A stretch of 64,000 bases of DNA from Lyngbya sp. PCC 8106 (GTDB taxonomy: Bacteria; Cyanobacteriota; Cyanobacteriia; Cyanobacteriales; Microcoleaceae). A program made the position numbers and the translations under genes. The notes below the pieces were generated by a model. The model made no database searches. It saw only the letters and a program-made list of their open reading frames with translations, and was not told where the DNA came from. Location: the NCBI RefSeq assembly GCF_000169095.1, contig NZ_AAVU01000006.1:124001-188000 (forward strand). Direction: 5' to 3'. Positions within the stretch are counted from its first letter, which is position 1; every line of letters begins with the position of its first letter. Of the stretch, positions 19,000 through 27,754 are shown piece after piece.

Positions 19000-20442
19000 T
19001 TATCTTTTGATAATAGTTCCTAACGCTTGTCGAAGCTTCAACCATTGAGTTCTGATTTGCCAAAACTTACTACTTTTCATGGCTTTAATTTCATCGTTTG
19101 ATTGTTCCAATAGAAACTGACTAGATTCAAGGTTAAACTGACAATTCCCTAATTCTGTTTCAAGTTGTGTTAGTTTATCTCGGGCTTGAGAAAGGGTAAA
19201 TTCTGTCAATTCGAGTTGAGATTGTGTTGCTTGGAGTAGAGTTTCATGCTGTTTTAACTGGCTTTGAGTTTGATAAAGTTCCTCTCGCCATCGAGTCTTA
19301 AGCATCAGATTTTTAACGGTTTCTACAGCAATAATCCATTCAAGTCCGGCTGTATTTTTAGCTTTAATTAAAAGAATATCTTGAGGTGAAATTTGACCCG
19401 CATCTATTGACAAATTCCATCCTGATTTAAGGGCTTGAGAGGTTTTAAAAAAATCTACTAAATCTGGACGTTCTTGTGAGGGCTGACACTGTTGAATGAT
19501 TTTGTGATTGACAATCATTTGAACGGACTCAACAGAGCCGTTTGGGTTAGAATCTATTGCCCAACCTGCGAGTTGAATATCTCCCGTTGGGGTGATGTTA
19601 CAGTTATCTAGATAACCTTGGGGATGATACTTAAAGTTTAAAGCCGTAAAATCTTTATCGGGCTGAGGTGTGACTAAATATAAATCTTGATAGTTACTCA
19701 ATCCTTTTTTAATTCGGCAAATAGAGGCTTTATTATGACTAACTTGAGTAATTAATTCTCGAATATAAGTTTCATTTACATAGGTTGTACCATAATCATT
19801 GCGGTCAAGCAACTGACTTTCGCTACTCTCGGAAGAAAAGAGAATTCCCTCTGCTGCCATTGGGGTAGATGACGGTAAAATTTCCTCATCTAATACACTA
19901 AAAATTAACAATCCTTCGGGATTTAATAAATGATAGAGTTGCTGCATCCAGGGTTTAAAAGTACGGGGCGGCATATGACTAAAAAATGACCCCGCATAAA
20001 TACAATCAAACTTTTGCTGAACTTGATAATCTTCAGGGTTGCGAGTGGAAACAATACCATTCACCCCAAAATATTCCGTTTGAAACTTCACCGCAGCAGT
20101 ATAAATATCTGAAGCCCAAATCTTTTCCGTTGGCATTTCTTGAACTAAAAACCGCATCAAGCGACCATATCCACAGGCGAAATCGAGAAAGGATGAAATT
20201 TGTTTAAAACTGCCAAAATATTGATTAATAATTTGTTGGATAGAATCAAATAATGTCCGACCTAATCCATAATAACTGACTAAAGCCTGATCAAAATTCT
20301 GATCTTCGAGTTCATCCAACTGATACAAAAACATCTCATCGATAGCAGCAATTTGAGCCTGAAAAGTTTGGGGATAGCGAGCCAAATGCTGAACTAAAGT
20401 TTCAACAATAGGATTATTTTCAACAAAAAAATTAACTTCCAT
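19000..20442 (-). CDS. Methyltransferase with coiled-coil tail (paralogue 2)
   Basis: 480 residues, collinear with the 522-residue paralogue downstream: nearly identical N-terminal opening (ENNPIVETLVQHLARYPQ), motif I SFLDFACGYGRLMRFLVQE, the same YDCIYAGSFFSHMPPRTF-like segment (here FDCIYAGSFFSHMPPRTF), beta domain with LAGWAIDSNPNGSV and ERPDLVDFF, and a C-terminal coiled coil that is about 35 residues shorter, ending SSKFWQIRTQWLKLRQALGT. The difference in coiled-coil length between the two copies is the main divergence. It lies 24 bases after the Wzt-type ATPase gene, so expression with the exporter is very likely. Terminal methylation of the exported glycan is inferred. Confidence 0.9.
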   Translation of the reverse strand: MEVNFFVENNPIVETLVQHLARYPQTFQAQIAAIDEMFLYQLDELEDQNFDQALVSYYGLGRTLFDSIQQIINQYFGSFKQISSFLDFACGYGRLMRFLVQEMPTEKIWASDIYTAAVKFQTEYFGVNGIVSTRNPEDYQVQQKFDCIYAGSFFSHMPPRTFKPWMQQLYHLLNPEGLLIFSVLDEEILPSSTPMAAEGILFSSESSESQLLDRNDYGTTYVNETYIRELITQVSHNKASICRIKKGLSNYQDLYLVTPQPDKDFTALNFKYHPQGYLDNCNITPTGDIQLAGWAIDSNPNGSVESVQMIVNHKIIQQCQPSQERPDLVDFFKTSQALKSGWNLSIDAGQISPQDILLIKAKNTAGLEWIIAVETVKNLMLKTRWREELYQTQSQLKQHETLLQATQSQLELTEFTLSQARDKLTQLETELGNCQFNLESSQFLLEQSNDEIKAMKSSKFWQIRTQWLKLRQALGTIIKR

Positions 20443-20466
20443 AGCCGGATTTTTGATTAAAGAGGA

Positions 20467-21873
20467 TTAAAGATATTGTTGTATTTCCTGTTCCGGTTTA
20501 ACTTGACCCGAAGTTACGGTTAATTTGGGTTCAACGAGTAAGTCTACAACTCCCGTACCGCAAGAACTTTCACAAGGTTGAACTCTAAACATAGCAACAT
20601 CAATACATCGGTCAAGATAGGTAAATTCGCCTTCTACAATTCCCGATACCCCGGCATTCAAAAAGTAAACATCCGGTGCCAGTAAACATTTAAACTTGAA
20701 TTCTAACACGAGTTGGGTTTCGGGTTCGATGTGTTTAATAAATTGGGATGAAGCGAGGAAAGAAGCACCTGCAAGTTCAAACCCACTGACGGTTTTTACC
20801 AACATTCCAAAGCGGACGTGTGAGGCGGCTTTTTGAAAGTCTACCGTATAGGTATAAACATAATCATTCCGAGCGATAATATGATTAACTCGTTCCCCTT
20901 TTGGAGTCGCAATATAAGGATCACGAATTTCAGCCCCGCGAGAAGGATAATGAATAGGATTATCAGGCTTTAATTTGGCGTCATAATAGTCATAGTAATC
21001 TGCTTGTTTAGACTCAGTTTGCTGAGAGTTAGTTTGACTGCGATGATATTTTTTCCACTCGACCTTCTGAAACACTTCCTGGGGCTTAAAAGACGCTTTA
21101 AGATGCCGAATTTCCTCCCGTAATCGTTCTGATTCTGTGGCATCGGCGTAGATCATTTTTTGATATTTTGATATAATCATCTTGGGGCTATGTTCAAGCA
21201 AGATTTCACCCCGATCCATCAAAATCGCAGAATCACAAAGTTGAGTAACAGAGGAAGCTGCGTGAGAAACAAATAAAATCGTTCCGCCTCGATCTTGGAT
21301 TTCATGGATACGACTAAAACATTTGCGTTGAAAGGCTTCATCCCCAACAGAAAGGGCTTCATCGACCACTAAAATATCAGGATCAGAACTGGTCGCCACT
21401 GCAAATGCTAACCGCACATACATTCCGCTAGAATAGGTTTTAACGGGTTGATTGATAAAGTCTCCAATATCTGCAAAAGCAACGATTTCATCAAATTTTT
21501 GTTCAATTTCCTGATGTTTTAGCCCCAGTAATTGACCGTTAAAAAATACATTTTGTCGTCCGGTAAATTCGGGGTTAAATCCACTGCCAAGTTCTAACAA
21601 CGCCGAAACTCGCCCCTGAAGTTCTACGCTTCCTGTCGTTGGGGTAAGTGTACCGACAATAATCTGAAGTAACGTACTTTTTCCCGAACCATTTCGACCG
21701 ACAATTCCTAAAGTTTGCCCTTTATAAACTTGTAAATTAATCTCTCGCAACGCCCAAAATTTCTCGGCGAGTTGCTGATGGGGCAGAAAAATCTCCTTAA
21801 GTCGGTCAACCGGATGTCGATACCGCTTAAAACACTTGGAAACATTATTAACTGAAATTGCAATTTCGGACAT
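20467..21873 (-). CDS. Wzt-type polysaccharide ABC transporter ATPase with C-terminal extension
   Basis: 468 residues from the ATG at 21871-21873 (MSEIAISVNNVSKCFKRY). A longer frame would run into the permease gene and adds residues with no family resemblance, so it was not used. The ABC domain has Walker A GRNGSGKSTLL near residue 52, signature YSSGMYVRLAFAVA near 145, Walker B ILVVDEALSVGDEAF near 168 and the switch histidine in ILFVSHAASSV. Residues ~270-468 form the beta-sandwich Wzt C-terminal domain (VRFGMLVKTVSGFELAGASF, YFLNAGVSG), which in known systems binds the modified end of the finished polysaccharide. It energises export of undecaprenol-linked glycan through the neighbouring permease. 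The two methyltransferase genes follow at once, which fits a capped-chain export scheme. Confidence 0.93.
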   Translation of the reverse strand: MSEIAISVNNVSKCFKRYRHPVDRLKEIFLPHQQLAEKFWALREINLQVYKGQTLGIVGRNGSGKSTLLQIIVGTLTPTTGSVELQGRVSALLELGSGFNPEFTGRQNVFFNGQLLGLKHQEIEQKFDEIVAFADIGDFINQPVKTYSSGMYVRLAFAVATSSDPDILVVDEALSVGDEAFQRKCFSRIHEIQDRGGTILFVSHAASSVTQLCDSAILMDRGEILLEHSPKMIISKYQKMIYADATESERLREEIRHLKASFKPQEVFQKVEWKKYHRSQTNSQQTESKQADYYDYYDAKLKPDNPIHYPSRGAEIRDPYIATPKGERVNHIIARNDYVYTYTVDFQKAASHVRFGMLVKTVSGFELAGASFLASSQFIKHIEPETQLVLEFKFKCLLAPDVYFLNAGVSGIVEGEFTYLDRCIDVAMFRVQPCESSCGTGVVDLLVEPKLTVTSGQVKPEQEIQQYL

Positions 21874-21935
21874 TCGTCGTTTACTAGCTACCGAGACATC
21901 GTAATCGGTTGTTGTCTGAAAAAAACGATTGGCAA

Positions 21936-22778
21936 TTACAAAACATCTGCAAAAGCCGGACGCAAACGTTTGTAGACCCACACACCGCCATAGAATATAA
22001 TGATAGAGACGATGGAGGCGGTGGCAAGTTCTCCCCAATGTTCAATCTGACCCTTTAGTACGATATCACGGTAGGATTCAGCGATCGCCGTAATCGGATT
22101 CAACCAAAATACCCAAACCTGCCAAGCTTCGGGAATTTTAGCAGCGGGATAAACAATCGGAGTCGCATAAAACCAGAGATTGAGAATCACGCCCAAACTT
22201 TGAGGAATATCTCGCAAAAAGACCGTTAAACCTGCGCTTAAATATCCTAAACCTGAGGTGAGGAGAAGTTGAGGAATCCAAACCAAGGGTAACAGCCACC
22301 AACTAATCGTCGGTTCGGGAACGATAATCAAAGTTAACCCGACTAAAGCAACTAGCCCAAAGCTACTCTCAATAAACGCGGAACAAATCGGCACCAAGGG
22401 AAGCAGCCCCAATGGAAACACCACTTTTTTGACGAGGTTAGGCTGTCCCACAACAGAAGTCGTGGCTTGCGTCAGTCCGTTGGTAAAGGCTAACCAAGGT
22501 AACAATCCTGCAAATAACCACAACCCAAACGCCAACTTATTATCAGCCGGAACCCCTTGAATATCAAGTTTGACTTGCAGGACGATTGAAAAGACATAGG
22601 TAAAAATCAGCAGTTGGACAAGCTGATTGAGAAGTGGCCATAAATTCCCTAAAATGGAACCTTTATAGCGGGCTTCCAAGTCTCGTCGTACTAGGGTAAT
22701 CAGTAAGTTCAGTTTGATCGACCACTGATTCTCTAGCAATTGTCGGCGGAGGACAACGCTTTTCATAGATCTGACCAA
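21936..22778 (-). CDS. Wzm-type polysaccharide export ABC permease
   Basis: 280 residues with about six hydrophobic segments and the ABC-2 permease signature: LITLVRRDLEARYKGSILGN at the N-terminus, LWPLLNQLVQLLIFTYVFSI, the long GLLPLVPICSAFIESSFGLV region, YLSAGLTVFLRDIPQSLGVI, YATPIVYPAAKIPEAWQVW and LNPITAIAESYRDIV. These are typical for exporters of O-antigen, teichoic acid and capsular polymers. It is the first gene of the minus-strand operon, so the promoter should lie in 22779-22930. An ATG five codons in (22764-22766) is an alternative start. It forms the transmembrane pore with the ATPase encoded 62 bases downstream. Confidence 0.93.
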   Translation of the reverse strand: MVRSMKSVVLRRQLLENQWSIKLNLLITLVRRDLEARYKGSILGNLWPLLNQLVQLLIFTYVFSIVLQVKLDIQGVPADNKLAFGLWLFAGLLPWLAFTNGLTQATTSVVGQPNLVKKVVFPLGLLPLVPICSAFIESSFGLVALVGLTLIIVPEPTISWWLLPLVWIPQLLLTSGLGYLSAGLTVFLRDIPQSLGVILNLWFYATPIVYPAAKIPEAWQVWVFWLNPITAIAESYRDIVLKGQIEHWGELATASIVSIIIFYGGVWVYKRLRPAFADVL

Positions 22779-22931
22779 TTTCTGTTTCCTCGTCCACTAC
22801 ACACACCACGACTAGATTATCCTCAGACCCGTTCCTGAAGTTTGCACCCGGAATCGGCGACGATGGAAAACTGTCAGCATTTAGCTTAGTCTATAAGTGT
22901 GCCACATCAACGTAACTTCTGGGTAGTCCAC

Positions 22932-22956
22932 AAAAAAACACCCCACAATGGGGGTG
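22932..22956 (-). terminator. Rho-independent terminator of the DUF4278 gene
   Basis: On the minus strand CACCCC pairs with GGGGTG around a six-base loop and is followed at once by seven T. It lies 40 bases past the stop of the DUF4278 gene. Confidence 0.85.
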
Positions 22957-22995
22957 CTAACTTCTACAACAGAGATTTATTAAACAGTCAATTTC

Positions 22996-23349
22996 CTACA
23001 CAGGGCTATAGGTTGCTTGATTGTTGAGGTTGAGTCCGACTTCATCAGCCAGACGGTTCAGCATCGACTGTTCACGCTTCATTTCAGAGCGTTCGTGCTT
23101 TAACATTAGAATTCGGGATTTCTCGGCAATGGTTAGGGAAGTTTCTGTCGGGCTTTCCGTAGAGACATCATGATTGCCATATTTAACCCCACGATAGGTG
23201 AGATTGTGACTCGGTTGCAAAACGGGGGGTTTCTTCAGGTTGCAAAAACGCCAATCTTGTCCCCGATATTTTCCGGCGACTGCTCCAGTTGAAGTGGCAA
23301 TTTCCGGCGGATTGTATTCGTAATCTATTCCACGATAGTTCAGTTTCAT
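22996..23349 (-). CDS. DUF4278 domain protein
   Basis: 117 residues. It begins MKLNYRGIDYEYNPPEI and repeats the pattern later as NLTYRGVKYGNHDV; the twin Y-R-G-x-x-Y motif is the signature of DUF4278, a small family found almost only in cyanobacteria and of unknown function. The C-terminal third is charged and predicted helical (EKSRILMLKHERSEMKREQ). There is no signal peptide. GGAG lies 8-9 bases upstream of the ATG. It is a single-gene unit with its own terminator. A frameshifted relative is at 45071-45306. Confidence 0.85.
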   Translation of the reverse strand: MKLNYRGIDYEYNPPEIATSTGAVAGKYRGQDWRFCNLKKPPVLQPSHNLTYRGVKYGNHDVSTESPTETSLTIAEKSRILMLKHERSEMKREQSMLNRLADEVGLNLNNQATYSPV

Positions 23350-23568
23350 CTTAATCGCCTCTCCTTTTTAATGCGATGGGTTGACAAAGTGAGGCGCGTT
23401 CCTTCGGGAATGATGATTTCCCTACTTCCGTCTCTCCTATCTCGATGATTTTCCTGACTATACCTAGATCAGCGTTCTCCAGATCAGAGAGATGAACGTT
23501 TTCTTTTTCCTGTCTGTATCTATTGTTACGCTTTTTCAGAAAAATGTCAAGTATCTCTCACTTTTTTT

Positions 23569-23636
23569 AGGGAATAGGGAACGGGGAACAGGGGAAGGCA
23601 AGAGATCTCCCTACCTCCCGACCTCCCCATCTCCCT
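23569..23636 (+). repeat. Short tandem repeats of GGGAACA type
   Basis: A stretch of imperfect heptamers (GGGAATA, GGGAACG, GGGAACA, GGGGAAG) is followed by a CT-rich stretch that is its rough complement (CTCCCTACCTCCCGACCTCC). Such degenerate heptanucleotide repeats are common in intergenic DNA of filamentous cyanobacteria. Confidence 0.7.
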
Positions 23637-23638
23637 AT

Positions 23639-23761
23639 TTAGTGGGCGCAACCATTACCGTGATAATCATCGCTATCATAGAAACCGTTTTTGGTGCCGA
23701 AGAACAGACAGGAAATAGTAAATAAAACCGTTAATCCTGCCAAAATCAACTTAACTTCCAT
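23639..23761 (-). CDS. Small single-pass membrane protein, 40 residues
   Basis: The ATG at 23759-23761 follows AGGAGA by seven bases, a good ribosome-binding site. The product opens MEVKLILAGLTVLFTISCLF, one hydrophobic helix, then a polar tail FFGTKNGFYDSDDYHGNGCAH in two pieces rich in acidic and metal-friendly residues (D, H, C). It overlaps no other gene if the divergent glycosylase starts at 23778; the two starts are 16 bases apart, so each promoter would lie inside the other transcription unit. No family could be named. The good ribosome-binding site and coherent membrane design support a real gene. Confidence 0.55.
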   Translation of the reverse strand: MEVKLILAGLTVLFTISCLFFGTKNGFYDSDDYHGNGCAH

Positions 23762-23777
23762 TTTGGAATCTCCTGTA

Positions 23778-24437
23778 ATGAATACCAATTTTAATGAGAT
23801 TGTAGACGCGACTTGGCTATCTCGTCCATCTCCTACCATAGCGTTAGAATTGTTGGGTTGTACTGTGGTGCGACAACTTCCCCATGGTGAACAAATTCGG
23901 GGCGTGATTGTGGAAACAGAAGCTTATATGGCGGGTGATCCGGCTTGTCATGCTTACCGCAAACGGACTCCTCGCAATACTGTTATGTTTGGGCCGGCGG
24001 GGATGAGTTATGTTTATTTAATCTACGGAATCTACCACTGTTTAAATATCGTCACCGATGAGGATGGAATCGCGAGTGCGGTTTTAATTCGGGCTTTAGA
24101 ATTGTCTAAGATACCTGACTGTCTTCAACAAGATTTAAACTTCCCGGCAAAAAGCGATCGCAATGTTAATAAATCCTTAAAAAAAGATAAATTTTCTCGT
24201 CTGGCTGCGGGGCCGGGAAAACTCTGTCGAGTGTTAAAAATTGATCGCACATTAACCGATTTACCTTTGCATCCCCATCAACCTTTATGGCTAGAACATC
24301 GAACACCCACATTTCAACAATCAGTTAATAGTGGTAAAATTCAGTTTATACAAACCACCCGTATTGGGATTACTCAAGGAACAGATTTACCTTGGCGGTG
24401 GTATATTGCAGACTGTCCGGCTGTGTCTCAGTTTTAA
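23778..24437 (+). CDS. DNA-3-methyladenine glycosylase (AAG/MPG family)
   Basis: 219 residues from the ATG at 23778 (MNTNFNEIVDATWLSRPS). It removes alkylated purines in base excision repair. The family features are LELLGCTVV, GVIVETEAYMAGDPACHAYR with the catalytic glutamate, TPRNTVMFGPAGMSYVYLIY, GIYHCLNIVTDEDG, VLIRALE and AAGPGKLCRVLKID. Length matches the bacterial family (~200). A 29-codon upstream extension runs antisense through the small membrane protein gene and was rejected. No strong ribosome-binding site precedes the ATG. It is a stand-alone gene facing the UPF0182 gene. Confidence 0.93.
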   Translation: MNTNFNEIVDATWLSRPSPTIALELLGCTVVRQLPHGEQIRGVIVETEAYMAGDPACHAYRKRTPRNTVMFGPAGMSYVYLIYGIYHCLNIVTDEDGIASAVLIRALELSKIPDCLQQDLNFPAKSDRNVNKSLKKDKFSRLAAGPGKLCRVLKIDRTLTDLPLHPHQPLWLEHRTPTFQQSVNSGKIQFIQTTRIGITQGTDLPWRWYIADCPAVSQF

Positions 24438-24703
24438 TTTTAGTATTTTATGAATTTGTTATTTTAACAGCCAAACATCATCTAAAATTGTCATTCTAAG
24501 TGCAATTGAATAATCTATAACTCTAGATTTTCTAACACAATCTGCTTTGTTTAAAAAAACTTAATATCATTTTTAAAACTTTTGCGGTAAAATTAGAGCG
24601 TATGATAAACTTTAGGCTAACTCTGGCTTCCAGACACCCTACACCGAGAACTCTGGTGGCTTCGCAAAACATCTCAACTTTAGCATTCTACCTTTGAATT
24701 CAA

Positions 24704-27700
24704 ATGGTGATCAAATCCCGATTTTTCCAAGCAATTATCCTCCTTTTTGGGTTGTGGCTTTTTGTTGATTTAGTCACTCATATTGTGGCAGAAGGGTTTT
24801 GGTTTCAGGAATTGGGATATTTATCTGTTTATTGGTTACGATTAATCACTCGGGCAATTCTGTGGTTTTTCGGCTTAAGTATTACCGCCAGTTTTTTACT
24901 GGGAAATCAATTTATCGCTAGCTACTACAAATATCCTCCACCAACCCCCGAACCCACTCAGAGAAATACTTTTTTCTCCCCTGAACCCGCACCTAAAATT
25001 CCCGCATTAGAGTTGGGTTGGTTACTCGTCTTTGTGATCAGTTTGTCGCTGTTACTCGCTTTAATCGTTTTGCATTATGGAACAATCTTTATCGACTATT
25101 GGAAACCCGATTTTTCTGAACCCTTAGTTTCGCCTCTCCTCCCAGATCGCTTTGATGTCAAACCCCTATTTGAACTGATTCGACAGTTATTTTCTCAGTG
25201 GTGGTTGCTGGGAATTTTAGTCATTATTACTTTAGTCTTAATTTTACAACTTGAATTTTCTTTAATTGCGATCGCAGTATTTCTCAGTTTAGGATTTGGC
25301 TTAGTTTTATCCAGTCATTGGACAAACGTTCTACAATATTTCAATCCGACATTATTCAACCAAAATGATGATATTTTTGGGCAAAACATTAGCTTTTATC
25401 TCTTTACCTTACCCATTGCACATCTACTCGAATTCTGGATAGTGGGATTATTTTTCTGTGGATTAGTCTCTTGTAGTCTGATTTATTTTCACTCTGGAAA
25501 TAGTCTCAGTCAAGGACGATTTCCAGGTTTTTCACAACCCCAACAGCGACACTTACACGCTCTCGGTGGAATGCTGATGTTGAGTGTTGCTTTCAAGCAT
25601 TGGCTGTCTCGATATGAACTCCTTTATTCTCAACGCGGAGTCATTTTTGGGGCAGGTTATACCGATGTCAATGTGCAGGCACCCGCCGATTTAATGCTCT
25701 GTTTTATCGCCATCATTATTGCAATTTTTCTATTTTGGCAAGCCTTTTTCTCCGTCAAAGCAATAGAACCTTATATTAATCAAATTTTAAAACCATTTAG
25801 ACAGCGTATTTACCGAAAGAAAAACAACTCAAAAGCACGATTATTCGCCGATAGTTATTCCCTGCGAGCGATTTTAGGATGGTATCTAACCATCTCCTTT
25901 CTTGCCGGTTGGGTACTCCCAGAAACCGTACAACGCTTCGTCGTACAACCGAATGAAATCGAACGAGAAGCCCCCTTTATTGAACGCAGTATTGGTTACA
26001 CTCGCCAAGCCTTTAATCTCGACACAATTACCTCAGAAATCTTTAATCCAGAAGGAGAATTAACTTACTCTGATATTCAAAAAAACGATCTCACCATCAA
26101 AAACATTCGACTTTGGGATGAACGTCCTCTCCTCCAAACAAACCGCCAGTTACAACAAATCCGTTTATACTACGAATTTCCCGATGCTAATATTGATCGT
26201 TATACATTACTCAAACCCCCCGCAGAACAAACCCCAAGAGATCGCACCGAAAAGCAACAAGTTTTAATTGCAGCCCGAGAATTAAACTATAATTCAGTCC
26301 CCAGTGAAGCCCAAACTTGGGTGAATAAACATTTAGTTTATACTCATGGTTATGGGTTTACACTCTCCCCCGTAAATACCGTTGGCGATGGAGGACTACC
26401 GAATTATTTTGTCAGAGATATTGGTGCCGATCCCAAACTCGATCCTGAAAGTACCTTAGAAGTTGATCAACGAGTTCAGTATAGTATTCCCATCGGAGAA
26501 CCCCGTATTTACTACGGTGAACTGACCAATACTAATATTATGACATCGACTCAAATTCAAGAGTTAGATTATCCTTTAGGGAGTGAAAACACTTATAATA
26601 CTTATGATGGTCAGGGCGGAATTTTAATTGGTCGGGGATGGCGACGGTTACTATTTGCTAAACATTTAAAGAACTGGCAAATGATGTTTGCGCGAAATTT
26701 CTTACCCGATACAAAGTTACTTTTTCGTCGAAATATCAAAGAACGAGTAAAAATGATCGCGCCTTTTTTACGCTACGATAGCGATCCGTATTTAGTCGTT
26801 GCTGATGCAAATTTAAACTGGCCTGATAATCAAGCATCCACCCCTCCAAACTATTTATATTGGATCATTGATGCCTATACAACTAGCACTCGTTATCCCT
26901 ATTCTGATCCGGGAAATGAGAAATTTAACTATATTCGCAACTCCGTTAAAGTCGTTGTTGATGCTTATAATGGTACGGTTCGGTTTTACTATTTCAACGA
27001 TCCTGAAGATCCAATTTTAACCACTTGGCGAAGGATTTTTCCTGAGTTATTCCAACCCATTCAGGAAATGCCCGGAACCTTGTATGTACATATTCGCTAT
27101 CCCGTTGATTTATTCAAGGTTCAATCTGAACAATTACTCACCTATCATATGGATGATGTGCGAATATTTTATAACAGAGAAGACCAATGGCGAATCCCGA
27201 AAGAAATTTATGCGAATGAACCCAAGTCCATAGAACCTTACTATTTAATTATGCGGCTTCCTGAAGAAAGCAGCGAAGAATTTATATTACTACAACCCTT
27301 TACACCCGCCAGTCGAATTAATTTAGTCGCTTGGATGGCAGCTCGTTCGGATACCCAACAATATGGTAAATTATTATTGTATCGCTTTCCCAAACAAGAA
27401 TTTATTTTTGGCCCCGAACAAGTCGAAGCCTTAATCAATCAAACCCCAGAAATTTCCGAACAAATTTCGCTGTGGAATCGTCAGGGTTCCCGAGTTGTCC
27501 AGGGAAACTTATTGGTGATTCCGATTGAGAAATCCCTGCTTTATGTCGAACCGATTTATTTAGAAGCGACTGAAAATAGTCTCCCTACTCTTGCCCGAGT
27601 GATCGTTTTTTACAATAACAGTATTGTGATGAGATCGAGTTTACAGGAAGCATTACGAGATGTTTTTGAAGCTAAACCGACAGTCGCCCCTGTTACCGTT

Positions 27701-27736
27701 CCCTCTCCGACAAATGTAGATATTCTGGGAAATTGA
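24704..27736 (+). CDS. UPF0182 family membrane protein
   Basis: 1010 residues. The first ~420 contain about seven transmembrane segments (for example IILLFGLWLFVDLVTHIV, LGWLLVFVISLSLLLALIVL, WWLLGILVIITLVLIL, LMLCFIAIIIAIFLF) and the remainder is a large soluble domain with the conserved family stretches ERSIGYTRQAFNLD, YTHGYGFTLSPVNTV, DGQGGILIGRGWRRLLFA, YRYPYSDPGNEKFNY-like (TRYPYSDPGNEKFNYIRNS) and AARSDTQQYGKLLLYRFPK. The architecture is that of UPF0182/COG1615, found in cyanobacteria, actinobacteria and some others; no biochemical role is established. The end is 18 bases from the stop of the convergent creatininase gene. Confidence 0.93.
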   Translation: MVIKSRFFQAIILLFGLWLFVDLVTHIVAEGFWFQELGYLSVYWLRLITRAILWFFGLSITASFLLGNQFIASYYKYPPPTPEPTQRNTFFSPEPAPKIPALELGWLLVFVISLSLLLALIVLHYGTIFIDYWKPDFSEPLVSPLLPDRFDVKPLFELIRQLFSQWWLLGILVIITLVLILQLEFSLIAIAVFLSLGFGLVLSSHWTNVLQYFNPTLFNQNDDIFGQNISFYLFTLPIAHLLEFWIVGLFFCGLVSCSLIYFHSGNSLSQGRFPGFSQPQQRHLHALGGMLMLSVAFKHWLSRYELLYSQRGVIFGAGYTDVNVQAPADLMLCFIAIIIAIFLFWQAFFSVKAIEPYINQILKPFRQRIYRKKNNSKARLFADSYSLRAILGWYLTISFLAGWVLPETVQRFVVQPNEIEREAPFIERSIGYTRQAFNLDTITSEIFNPEGELTYSDIQKNDLTIKNIRLWDERPLLQTNRQLQQIRLYYEFPDANIDRYTLLKPPAEQTPRDRTEKQQVLIAARELNYNSVPSEAQTWVNKHLVYTHGYGFTLSPVNTVGDGGLPNYFVRDIGADPKLDPESTLEVDQRVQYSIPIGEPRIYYGELTNTNIMTSTQIQELDYPLGSENTYNTYDGQGGILIGRGWRRLLFAKHLKNWQMMFARNFLPDTKLLFRRNIKERVKMIAPFLRYDSDPYLVVADANLNWPDNQASTPPNYLYWIIDAYTTSTRYPYSDPGNEKFNYIRNSVKVVVDAYNGTVRFYYFNDPEDPILTTWRRIFPELFQPIQEMPGTLYVHIRYPVDLFKVQSEQLLTYHMDDVRIFYNREDQWRIPKEIYANEPKSIEPYYLIMRLPEESSEEFILLQPFTPASRINLVAWMAARSDTQQYGKLLLYRFPKQEFIFGPEQVEALINQTPEISEQISLWNRQGSRVVQGNLLVIPIEKSLLYVEPIYLEATENSLPTLARVIVFYNNSIVMRSSLQEALRDVFEAKPTVAPVTVPSPTNVDILGN

Positions 27737-27754
27737 TCTCAACTTCTCTCAGGT

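Noticed and set aside
21874..22038. 55-codon N-terminal extension of the Wzt-type ATPase
   Set aside because: It overlaps the permease gene and has no ABC-family similarity; the ATG at 21873 starts exactly where the family begins.
23492..23725. 77-codon plus-strand frame
   Set aside because: It is formed largely by the GGGAACA tandem repeats and by the antisense of the small membrane gene.
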